Positions 1-5,829 of a stretch of 13,319 nucleotides of DNA are shown piece after piece. Position 1 is the first letter of the stretch. Every line of letters begins with the position of its first letter. The position numbers and the translations under genes are program-made. Location of the stretch: the NCBI GenBank assembly GCA_031556335.1, contig JAVBTE010000186.1:1-13319 (forward strand), in the 5' to 3' direction. Source of the DNA: Limiplasma sp031556335 (GTDB lineage: Bacteria; Bacillota; Clostridia; Christensenellales; Aristaeellaceae). The notes below the pieces were generated by a model. The model did not search any database, was not told where the DNA came from, and saw only the letters and a list, made by a program, of their open reading frames with translations.

Positions 1-49
1 GGAGTCGCTTGACACGGGCTGGGGGTCGTCCACCGGGGGGGGGGGACCG

Positions 50-128
50 CAGGGGCTGCCGCCCCTGAAACCCCGCCCAGGGCTTTGCCCTGGACCCATC
101 ATTCAGGCCGCGTTTCACGCGGCCTGAA
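50..128. repeat. Cluster of three GC-rich stem-loops
   Basis: There are three adjacent inverted repeats. CAGGGGC/GCCCCTG (50-56 with 61-67) has a TGCC loop. CCAGGGC/GCCCTGG (77-83 with 87-93) has a TTT loop. TTCAGGCCGCG/CGCGGCCTGAA (102-112 with 118-128) has a 5-nt loop. None has a clear T-run on either strand, so they are not textbook intrinsic terminators. They may be an intergenic repeat cassette or structures that protect the mRNA 3' end of the leftward operon. Confidence 0.6.
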
Positions 129-163
129 AGCATATCATTTATGTAGTTTTTCAGGGGGAGTTT

Positions 164-197
164 GAGGGGGATGCTTTTTGCAAAAAGCATCCCCCTC
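164..197. repeat. Perfect 34-bp palindrome (possible terminator)
   Basis: The arms 164-180 and 181-197 are exact reverse complements with no spacer: GAGGGGGATGCTTTTTG and its complement. It begins 19 bases beyond the xdhC stop codon, where the leftward operon should end. As RNA it would fold into a long hairpin on either strand. There is no U-run immediately after it in the leftward direction, so the terminator role is an inference from position. It could instead be a repeat element. Confidence 0.6.
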
Positions 198-216
198 ATA
201 GCGTCCCCCCACCCCG

Positions 217-699
217 TTACTTCCCCACAACCTTGTGGGTCTCTTCCACGATGCGTTCCAGGGCGTTGAGGATGTTCTGGTACCCGGTGCAGCGGCACAG
301 GTGGCCGGAAATGAGCCGGCGCAGTTCCTCCCGGGTGTATTGCTTGCCGGTGCCCACAATTTCCACGGCGGTCATGATGAGGCCCGGGGTGCAAAAGCCG
401 CACTGCACCGCGGCCTCGTCGATGAATGCCTGCTGAATGGGGCTCAGCTCGCCGTTTGGGCCCATCAGGCCTTCCACGGTGAGGATGCTTTTGCCCTCGG
501 CCCAGGCGGTGAGATAGATGCAGCTGTCAATGGCCTCGCCGTTCACCAGCACCGTGCACGCGCCGCATTCGCCCACTTCACAGCCCTTTTTTACGCTGGT
601 CAGCCCCAGGCGGTTCCTGAGGGTATCGGCCAGGGATTCCCGGATGTCAATGGCGACCTCGGTTTCCTTGCCGTTTACGGTCATTCGGATGATTTTCAT
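217..699 (-). CDS. xdhC: Xanthine dehydrogenase-type 2Fe-2S subunit
   Basis: This is the electron-transfer subunit of a three-part molybdenum hydroxylase; it passes electrons from the molybdenum centre towards FAD. It has 160 residues, close to the E. coli XdhC size. An N-terminal plant-ferredoxin-like domain carries cysteines C40, C45, C48 and C60 (KGCEVGECGAC...DSC). A C-terminal helical domain carries C100 and C103 (QCGFCTPG) and C135 and C137 (LCRCTGY). That is the full set for two 2Fe-2S clusters. The start is firm: ATG at 699 has GGAGGAGG upstream with 9 nt spacing, and it overlaps the xdhB stop in an ATGA, which suggests translational coupling. It is the last gene of the guaD-xdhABC operon. 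The family is near certain; the substrate (xanthine, hypoxanthine or another purine) follows from context. A carbon-monoxide or aldehyde dehydrogenase small subunit is the main alternative. Confidence 0.93.
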   Translation of the reverse strand: MKIIRMTVNGKETEVAIDIRESLADTLRNRLGLTSVKKGCEVGECGACTVLVNGEAIDSCIYLTAWAEGKSILTVEGLMGPNGELSPIQQAFIDEAAVQCGFCTPGLIMTAVEIVGTGKQYTREELRRLISGHLCRCTGYQNILNALERIVEETHKVVGK

Positions 700-1574
700 G
701 CGATCACGCCTCCTCCGTTCAAAATGGCCTGGCGAAGCGCCCGGGCGCTAAGCTCCCGCACCAATTGCAGCCGGAACTCCTTGGTGGCGCGCCAGCTGGT
801 GCGAGGGTTCACCTCGGTGGCGGCGATCTCGCCAAACTGATGGAGCAGCGCTTCCGTGGCGGGCTGGCCCTTCATGGCGGCTTCCGCCTGGGGGCAGCGC
901 ACGGGGGTCGGGGCGGCCACGCCAAAGGACAGCCGCACGTCGGCAATGGAATTGCCGTACATCTTCACGTGCACCGCGCAGCCCAGGGTGGCGATGTCCA
1001 TGGCGTTGCGCATGGCATATTTGATGTAGTGGCCGGTGTAGCCCTGGTAGTCCTCTTTGGCGATGCGAATTTGCGTCAGCAACTCGTCGTGGGCCAGGCG
1101 CACCTTGCCGGGGCCTGCGTAGAAATCGGCCTGCTTCACCCGGCGCTGGCCGGAAGGGCCTTCAATGACCAGCTCCGCGTTCAGCGTCAACAGGGAGGTG
1201 GCGCTGTCGGCGCTGGTTACGCCGTTGCAGACGTTGCCGCCAATGGTGCCGATATTGCGCAGCTGGGGGCCGCCCGCCTGGTCGCAGGCATAGCCCAGGG
1301 TGGGGATGTGCTTTTGAATGACGGGGCTGTTCGTAACCCCGGCAAAGGTGGTGGCGGGGCCGATCAGAATGTCGCCGTCCTCATCGACGGTAACGCCCGT
1401 CAGTTCCGAAAGGCCGTGGATGCTGACCAAACTGCAGCCCGCCAGCTTGCCTTCCCGAATTTTGATGAGCACGTCGCTGCCGCCGCAGATGACCACGGCG
1501 CTTTCGTCGCGCTGAAGCAGCGCGATGGCGTCCTTTACGGACGTGGCTTGTTCAAACTTCTCAATGTCGTACAT
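696..1574 (-). CDS. xdhB: Xanthine dehydrogenase-type FAD-binding subunit
   Basis: This is the FAD subunit of the molybdenum hydroxylase; it hands electrons on to the acceptor, probably NAD+. It has 292 residues, the usual XdhB length. Near the N-terminus, ICGGSDVLIKIR matches the first FAD-binding loop. In the middle, QLRNIGTIGGNVCNGVTSADS is the second flavin motif, and it closely resembles the XdhB form. The C-terminal part is a CO dehydrogenase flavoprotein C-terminal domain. ATG at 1574 has AAGGAGG with 7 nt spacing. The gene starts 15 bases after xdhA ends and overlaps xdhC by 4 bases, so the three subunits are made from one transcript. Nothing is missing or broken. Confidence 0.93.
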   Translation of the reverse strand: MYDIEKFEQATSVKDAIALLQRDESAVVICGGSDVLIKIREGKLAGCSLVSIHGLSELTGVTVDEDGDILIGPATTFAGVTNSPVIQKHIPTLGYACDQAGGPQLRNIGTIGGNVCNGVTSADSATSLLTLNAELVIEGPSGQRRVKQADFYAGPGKVRLAHDELLTQIRIAKEDYQGYTGHYIKYAMRNAMDIATLGCAVHVKMYGNSIADVRLSFGVAAPTPVRCPQAEAAMKGQPATEALLHQFGEIAATEVNPRTSWRATKEFRLQLVRELSARALRQAILNGGGVIA

Positions 1575-1589
1575 GCGCTCGCCTCCTTC

Positions 1590-3875
1590 TTAGATCAGGC
1601 CTGCGGCCGTGAAGTGTTCCACAAGCTTCTGGGGGGTCATGGGCAGGCTGTTAACCGGCACGCCCGTGGCATGGAGCAACGCGTTGCGCACGGCGGGGGC
1701 CAGGGGAATGGCGGGGGGTTCGCCCAAGGCCTTGTTGCCGTAGGGGCCGGAGGGGTCGACGGTTTCCACAAAGTCTACCATCAATTCCGGGGTGTCCAGG
1801 GCGGTGGGCAGTTTGTAGTCCAAAAGGTTGTCGTTCAGGGGGCGGGCCTTGTCGTCGTACAGGAGCTGCTCGCCCAGGGCAAAGCCCAGGCCCATGCTCA
1901 TGCCGCCGTGCACCTGGGCTTCGGCCAGCTTGGGGTTGATCAAAACGCCGCTGTCATGCACGTTGATGATGTTCAGCACCTTGATTTTGCCCACGGGAAT
2001 GTCCACTTCCACCTCCGCGAAGCACGCGCCGAAGGCAAAGGTGTTGTCCTTGCACTGGTGGGTGGATTCCGCGGTGATGTGCTGGCTGTTGGTGAGGCTG
2101 TAAAAGGCTTCCATGGCCAGGGCTTCCAGCGACAGGACATTTTCGCCGTCCGCCACGCGCTCGATGTGGTCTTCGCAAACGTCCAGGCCGTCCGCAGGTT
2201 CGTTCAGCATGAAGGAGGCGTATTGAAGCAGCCTTTCCCGGAACCGCTCCGCCGTCTGCTTGATGGCCATGCCCGTTACGTAGGTTTGGCGGGAGGCGTA
2301 TGCGCCGGGGTCGAAGGGGGTCAGGTCGGTGTCCTGGGTGGAGACCACATGCACGCTTTCTTCCCGGATGCCAATGGTTTCCGCCGCCATTTGGGTGAAC
2401 ACGGTGTCCGCGCCCTGGCCGATTTCCGTGGCGCCCACGGAAAGCTGCACGCTGCCGTCCTGGTTTAAAACGATGCGGGCGGAGGCGGTTTCCAGGGAAA
2501 TGGGGTATACGCCGGTCTTGTAGCAGAACATGGACATGCCCACGCCCCGGCGCACCGGGCCCTGCTGGTTTTGGTACTGTAAGCGCTTTTCATCCCAGCG
2601 GATGAAATCCCTGCCCTTCTCCAGGCAGTCCAAAAGCCCGCTGGAATAGCAGGTGATGCCTGTGCTGGGGTCCACAAACCCCGGGGGCATGCAGTTCTTT
2701 TTGCGCAGTTCGATGGGGTCCATCTGAAGCTTCAGCGCAAGGTCGTCCATGTGGGATTCCAGGGCGAAAATGGCCTGGGGAATGCCGTAGCCCCGCATGG
2801 CCCCGGCGCTGGCGATGTTCGTGTAGATGGTGGCCGCGTCCAGTTCCAGCACGGTTTCATCCTGGTAGAGCATGCGGTTCACGTTCATGGCGTTCATCAC
2901 GATGGCGTGCCCGTGGGAGGCGTAGCCGCCCTGGTTGGACTTGGACACCACCTTCCGGGCGATCAGCCGCCCGTCCGCGCGGACGGCGGTGGAAAGGTCA
3001 AAGCGGATGGCATGGCGGGTGCGGGTGCAGGCGAAAGTCTCTTCCCGGCTCAGTTCCAACTTCACCGGGCGGCCGCCCACCATGGTGGTGAGCCAGGCGT
3101 TCAGAGGTTCATAGAGCACCTCTTGCTTGTTGCCAAAGCCGCCGCCAATGTAAGGCTTGATGATGCGCACATTGCCCCAGGGAATGCCCAGGGCCTGGCC
3201 GCACACCCGGCGAACGATGTGGGGGATCTGGGTGGAGGAAACCACCACCACGCGACCCTTTTCCATGTAGGCATAGCTGACGGGCACCTCAATGTGGCAA
3301 TGCTGCACCACCTGGGTCTCGTACCGGCCGGACAGGGTCAGGTCCGCAGCTTTGGCCGCGTCCTCATAGGATACCTCGGCGGTGCTGGAGAAGGTATGCT
3401 TCAATACATTGCCGGGGAACCGGTCGTGCAGCTGAGACGCGTCCGGCTCCATCGCCTGGTCTACGCTGATAAAGGCAGGGTATTCCTCGTATTCCGCCTT
3501 CACCAGCCGCGCCGCCCGGGCGGCGGCCACCTCGTCCTCGGCAATCACCACGGCGATGTCGTCGCCGTAGATGCGCACCCGGCGGTTTAAAAGATGCCGG
3601 TCCGCCACGTCCTGGTGGCCCGGGTCCGTAGACCAGGGATGGCCTGCGGTGGGGAAATCGATCTGCGGACAATCGAAACAGGTCAGGATTTTGACAACGC
3701 CGGGAACCTTCTCGGCCTCGGTCAGGTCAAAGGCTTTGACCAGGCCGTTTGCGATGGTGCTTCGAACCACCTTGGCCACGTAGGCCCCTTTGGGGCACAG
3801 GTCGTCGGTATACATGGCGCGGCCCGTGACTTTTTCAAAGGCGTCCACACGTTTGATGCTGCTTCCTACGCTCAT
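1590..3875 (-). CDS. xdhA: Xanthine dehydrogenase-type molybdenum-binding subunit
   Basis: This is the catalytic subunit, which hydroxylates the purine ring at the molybdopterin centre (expected xanthine to urate). From my chosen start it has 761 residues, close to XdhA of E. coli. Visible motifs are the N-terminal GSSIKRVDAFEKVTGRAMYTDD, the cofactor loop GGGFGNK (244-250), SAGAMRGYG (356-364), GATEIGQGADT, and NKALGEPP with the likely catalytic glutamate E719. I start at ATG 3875 because GGAGG (3890-3886) lies 10 nt upstream. An earlier in-frame ATG at 3884 is only 1 nt from that site. The gene follows guaD by 56 bases, and the two share the same upstream pattern, ATGGGAGGT, at the same 10-nt spacing. 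Putting it behind guanine deaminase argues for xanthine as substrate, but nicotinate or aldehyde-type relatives cannot be ruled out by motif alone. No cofactor-insertion chaperone gene is in the window. Confidence 0.93.
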   Translation of the reverse strand: MSVGSSIKRVDAFEKVTGRAMYTDDLCPKGAYVAKVVRSTIANGLVKAFDLTEAEKVPGVVKILTCFDCPQIDFPTAGHPWSTDPGHQDVADRHLLNRRVRIYGDDIAVVIAEDEVAAARAARLVKAEYEEYPAFISVDQAMEPDASQLHDRFPGNVLKHTFSSTAEVSYEDAAKAADLTLSGRYETQVVQHCHIEVPVSYAYMEKGRVVVVSSTQIPHIVRRVCGQALGIPWGNVRIIKPYIGGGFGNKQEVLYEPLNAWLTTMVGGRPVKLELSREETFACTRTRHAIRFDLSTAVRADGRLIARKVVSKSNQGGYASHGHAIVMNAMNVNRMLYQDETVLELDAATIYTNIASAGAMRGYGIPQAIFALESHMDDLALKLQMDPIELRKKNCMPPGFVDPSTGITCYSSGLLDCLEKGRDFIRWDEKRLQYQNQQGPVRRGVGMSMFCYKTGVYPISLETASARIVLNQDGSVQLSVGATEIGQGADTVFTQMAAETIGIREESVHVVSTQDTDLTPFDPGAYASRQTYVTGMAIKQTAERFRERLLQYASFMLNEPADGLDVCEDHIERVADGENVLSLEALAMEAFYSLTNSQHITAESTHQCKDNTFAFGACFAEVEVDIPVGKIKVLNIINVHDSGVLINPKLAEAQVHGGMSMGLGFALGEQLLYDDKARPLNDNLLDYKLPTALDTPELMVDFVETVDPSGPYGNKALGEPPAIPLAPAVRNALLHATGVPVNSLPMTPQKLVEHFTAAGLI

Positions 3876-3931
3876 TTCGCACATACCTCCCATCAAAGTC
3901 GGTTCAGAAATCGCCGGTCCATGGCATCATG

Positions 3932-5218
3932 TTATGCTTGCGCGCGCGTTTCAAACAGCGGTTTGCCGCGCACGTACTTGCCCACAATGTGCCGGTCGTC
4001 GGACAGATACGCCGCCCGAGCCAGCCGGTCCTCCAAAGAAAGGGGCCGGGGCGAGGGAAGGGTTTGGTCGTCGATGACCAACGCGTCCAGCTCGTAGCCT
4101 GCCTCAAAGGAGCCCACCTGGCCAAAGAAGGCCCCGCCGCCCAGGGTGCCCAGGTAGAACGCCTCCGGGAAGGTGAGGGCGGCGTCGGCGGAATCCAAAA
4201 GCCGCCAGCGCAGCTTGGAAACCTGAATGGCGTCGGTCATGGCCCGGAAGATAGAGGCGTGCGCCCCCCCGGCCACGTCGCTGCCAAGCCCCAGGTTCAG
4301 CCCCTCCCGCAGGTAGCGCCGGATGGGGGCGATGCCGCTGGAAAGGTTGGTGTTGGACTGGGGACAGTGGGCCACGAAAACGCCGCTTTCTCTGAGCAGC
4401 GCGGTTTCCGCCTCGTCGTTCCACACGCAGTGGGCCATGATGGTGGGCAACCCCCGCAGCATGCCACAGCGGTGATAGGCGTCCGCATAGCAGCTGCTTT
4501 CCGGACAAAGTTCGCGCACAAACGCGACTTCTCCTTTGTTTTCGGAAAGATGGGATTGCAGGGGAAGCTTCCGCTCCGCCTGCAGCCGGGCAAGGCCCTC
4601 CATCAGCGGGTTGGTGCAGCTGGGAATAAAGCGGGGGGTGAGAATGGGGTACGTGTTTTGGTACGCGCCTTCGCATGCGTCCAGCCATTCCCGGGTGGCC
4701 TGCAAAGAGGCCTCCGCGTCCGCCTCCCGCAGGGAATCCGGCGCGTTGCGGTCCATGTTCACCCGGCCCACGTAGCTCACCAGCCCGGAAGATTCCATTT
4801 TGTCCATCAAAAGCTTTGTGGCTTCGGTGTGGGCGGTGGCAAACAGCACCATCCGGGTGTTGGGGCCCCGCCGCAGGTCATTTACCATCAGGTCATAGGC
4901 CCGGTCGGCGTAGGCAAGGTCCCGGTAGCGGGCCTCCTCCGGAAAGGTGTGGGTGTTCAGCCAGTCCATCAGTTCCAGGTCCATGCCCAGCGCCCGGAAG
5001 CTATACTGGGGCGCGTGCATGTGCAGGTCCACAAGCCCGGGAATGATCAGCTGGCCGGTGCGGTCCACAAGGGGCAGATTTTGGCAGGCGGCGGGCAATT
5101 CTTCAAAAACGCCTGCGGACAGGCCGTTTTCGCACACCAGATATCCGTCCGGAACGCAGCGAAGGGTTTGCGGGTCTGCGCTGTAACAAAGGTCGCCTTT
5201 CAGTACGAAATTTGCCAA
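3932..5218 (-). CDS. guaD: Guanine deaminase
   Basis: This is a zinc amidohydrolase that converts guanine to xanthine and ammonia, feeding the XdhABC enzyme encoded next. It has 428 residues from the chosen start. Motifs in order are PGLVDLHMHAPQY (60-72; metal ligands H66, H68), TPRFIPSC (194-201), QSHLSEN (221-227; H223, E226), AHCVW (262-266; H263), HCPQSNTNLSSG and GLGSDVAGG (D314). This set is the GuaD signature and distinguishes it from other amidohydrolases. The start is probably TTG at 5218: GGGAGG (5234-5229) sits 10 nt upstream, and the protein then begins ANFVLKGDL as in relatives. The frame stays open back to 5407, but that part is the riboswitch and terminator leader, and the in-frame ATG at 5236 has no ribosome site. 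First gene of the leftward operon. Confidence 0.92.
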   Translation of the reverse strand: MANFVLKGDLCYSADPQTLRCVPDGYLVCENGLSAGVFEELPAACQNLPLVDRTGQLIIPGLVDLHMHAPQYSFRALGMDLELMDWLNTHTFPEEARYRDLAYADRAYDLMVNDLRRGPNTRMVLFATAHTEATKLLMDKMESSGLVSYVGRVNMDRNAPDSLREADAEASLQATREWLDACEGAYQNTYPILTPRFIPSCTNPLMEGLARLQAERKLPLQSHLSENKGEVAFVRELCPESSCYADAYHRCGMLRGLPTIMAHCVWNDEAETALLRESGVFVAHCPQSNTNLSSGIAPIRRYLREGLNLGLGSDVAGGAHASIFRAMTDAIQVSKLRWRLLDSADAALTFPEAFYLGTLGGGAFFGQVGSFEAGYELDALVIDDQTLPSPRPLSLEDRLARAAYLSDDRHIVGKYVRGKPLFETRAQA

Positions 5219-5253
5219 GGGTTTCTCACCTCCCATCAGGGTAGAAGGAAAAC
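5219..5253 (-). promoter_or_regulatory. guaD translation start region with possible SD hairpin
   Basis: The guaD Shine-Dalgarno GGGAGG (5234-5229) can pair with the stretch just before it: GGTTTTC...ACCC at 5254-5238 against GGG...GAGAAACC up to 5220, around a TGAT loop. The helix is interrupted but includes the whole ribosome site. With the rare TTG start, it could add a translational brake below the riboswitch. This is pairing worked out by eye; its stability was not calculated. Confidence 0.35.
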
Positions 5254-5258
5254 CGCCG

Positions 5259-5314
5259 AAAAAAATTGCCCATACTCCTTCCCAAGAATTTCTTCGGGAA
5301 AGACTTATAGGCAA
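5259..5314 (-). terminator. Riboswitch expression platform: intrinsic terminator
   Basis: Read leftwards, TTGCCTATA (5314-5306) pairs with TATGGGCAA (5274-5266) over 9 bp with one G-U, immediately followed by seven U (5265-5259). Inside it is a second helix, CTTTCCC (5302-5296) with GGGAAGG (5283-5277). The 5' strand of the terminator is the same RNA that closes P3 and P1 of the purine aptamer, including the ligand-reading C (5310). Only one structure can form at a time, so ligand-bound aptamer means read-through into guaD. Confidence 0.8.
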
Positions 5315-5369
5315 CCGTTTGCGGCGGCTGGTAGAAACATCCGACCATATCTCGGATTTATATAAGTCC
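5302..5369 (-). promoter_or_regulatory. Purine (guanine-type) riboswitch aptamer
   Basis: This is a leader RNA aptamer sensing a purine base. Read leftwards: P1 is GACTTATA (5368-5361) with TATAAGTC (5309-5302). J1/2 begins TAA. P2 is ATCCGA with TCGGAT around L2 GATATGG. J2/3 is GTTTCTACC. P3 is CAGCCG with CGGTTG around L3 CCGCAAA, and J3/1 is CC before P1. The GG of L2 can pair with the CC of L3 for the loop-loop contact. The residue aligned with position 74 of the B. subtilis xpt aptamer is C (5310), the guanine-type identity (adenine types have U). Departures are that P2 is one pair shorter than in xpt and that C stands where xpt has A73. It lies in the leader of a guanine-degrading operon, and its closing helix excludes the downstream terminator, so an ON switch is predicted. 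Confidence 0.88.
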
Positions 5370-5410
5370 CTGGCTTTATTCAGTTCGACGGTTTGGTTTC
5401 CTTCCACTAT

Positions 5411-5439
5411 ATTATAGTTCGCTTTTTGGGGATTGTCAA
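5411..5439 (-). promoter_or_regulatory. Consensus sigma-A promoter for guaD-xdhABC
   Basis: Read leftwards, TTGACA (5439-5434), a 17-bp spacer and TATAAT (5416-5411) are exact matches to both consensus hexamers. The expected transcription start is near 5404, giving a leader of about 185 nt to the TTG start with room for the aptamer and terminator. Such a strong promoter fits control by attenuation in the leader rather than by an activator. Confidence 0.9.
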
Positions 5440-5479
5440 CAGGAAGGCCTGTCCAAAACCACCTGGAATTTCAACCGTT

Positions 5480-5508
5480 GACGGGGACCTGCCCGGGCCT
5501 TATAATGG
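5480..5508 (+). promoter_or_regulatory. Sigma-A promoter for btuFCD
   Basis: TTGACG (5480-5485), a 17-bp spacer and TATAAT (5503-5508) give an expected start near 5515, just ahead of the cobalamin riboswitch. It points away from the guaD promoter, with 40 bp (5440-5479) between the two -35 boxes. Confidence 0.87.
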
Positions 5509-5527
5509 AAACGACAAATGAATTGCA

Positions 5528-5711
5528 GGCGCAAATGCATTTTTTGATGCGGCGAAGGCAAAGGCCTTCGCCACGGGAATCGGATGCGAGTTCCGAACTA
5601 TCCCAGTAACCGTGAAGCGGACGGAAGGACAGGCGCGAAAGCGCCGGCCACTGCCAACAGGCGGGAAGGCGTCCGGAAGGATGAGGCTAAGTCGGGAGAC
5701 CTGTTTGCGCC
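5528..5711 (+). promoter_or_regulatory. Cobalamin riboswitch
   Basis: This leader aptamer senses adenosylcobalamin or another corrinoid. The closing helix P1 is GGCGCAAA (5528-5535) with TTTGCGCC (5704-5711), 8 perfect pairs. Conserved internal blocks are in the right order: GGGAA (5575-5579), GATGCGAGTTCCG, the GCCACTG box (5647-5653) and the B12 box GATGAGGCTAAGTCGGGAGACCTG region ending at 5703 (one change from the usual AGTCAGGAGACCTG). It lies between a strong promoter and a BtuF-like binding protein, so it most likely shuts the importer off when corrinoid is plentiful. An open frame over 5584-5805 is not a gene; it reads through this RNA. Confidence 0.9.
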
Positions 5712-5751
5712 GGATATGCTCCTGGGGTTGGGATATGCGGTGTGTTTTGCG

Positions 5752-5828
5752 AAACCTTCTTTGGAGGCGGAACAGGACGGGCTTCCCTCCCGCTTGTTCA
5801 TTTGATCCACTTCAAAGGAGGTTTTTTT
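5752..5828 (+). terminator. btuF terminator / SD-sequestering helix
   Basis: AAACCTTCTTTG (5752-5763) pairs with CAAAGGAGGTTT (5813-5824) over 12 bp with one G-U. A seven-T run (5822-5828) overlaps and follows the 3' strand. The paired strand contains the btuF Shine-Dalgarno AAAGGAGG. Within the loop, GAACAGGACGGG (5770-5781) and CCCGCTTGTTC (5789-5799) form a second hairpin with one bulge. The structure could block btuF by termination, by hiding the ribosome site, or by both. The link from ligand-bound aptamer to this helix (an anti-terminator pairing) was not clearly found. Confidence 0.72.
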
Positions 5829-5829
5829 C

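Larger units (their letters stand above)
1..216. other. Non-coding end region with GC-rich hairpins
   Basis: I see no supportable gene here. The stretch lies downstream of the leftward purine operon. It contains an 11-base G run (35-45), two 7-bp hairpins (50-67 and 77-93), a longer hairpin (102-128) and a perfect palindrome (164-197). The hairpins are listed separately. The short open frame across 135-359 on the minus strand overlaps the well-supported 2Fe-2S subunit gene and is its shadow. Confidence 0.7.

Noticed and set aside
765..2468. Long plus-strand open frame of 567 codons
   Set aside because: It lies opposite xdhB and xdhA, whose motifs are complete. It is rich in Gly, Ala, His and Val with no recognisable domain, as expected of the antisense of a GC-rich gene.
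3929..5365. Plus-strand open frame of 478 codons opposite guaD
   Set aside because: It mirrors guaD and the riboswitch leader, with no domain, no ribosome site and low-complexity composition.
5219..5407. N-terminal extension of guanine deaminase (63 more residues)
   Set aside because: This stretch is the purine aptamer, terminator and ribosome site. The upstream starts have no Shine-Dalgarno and homologous proteins begin near ANFVLKGDL.
5584..5805. Small protein gene upstream of btuF
   Set aside because: The region is the cobalamin riboswitch with its conserved boxes and closing helix; no ribosome site precedes the frame.
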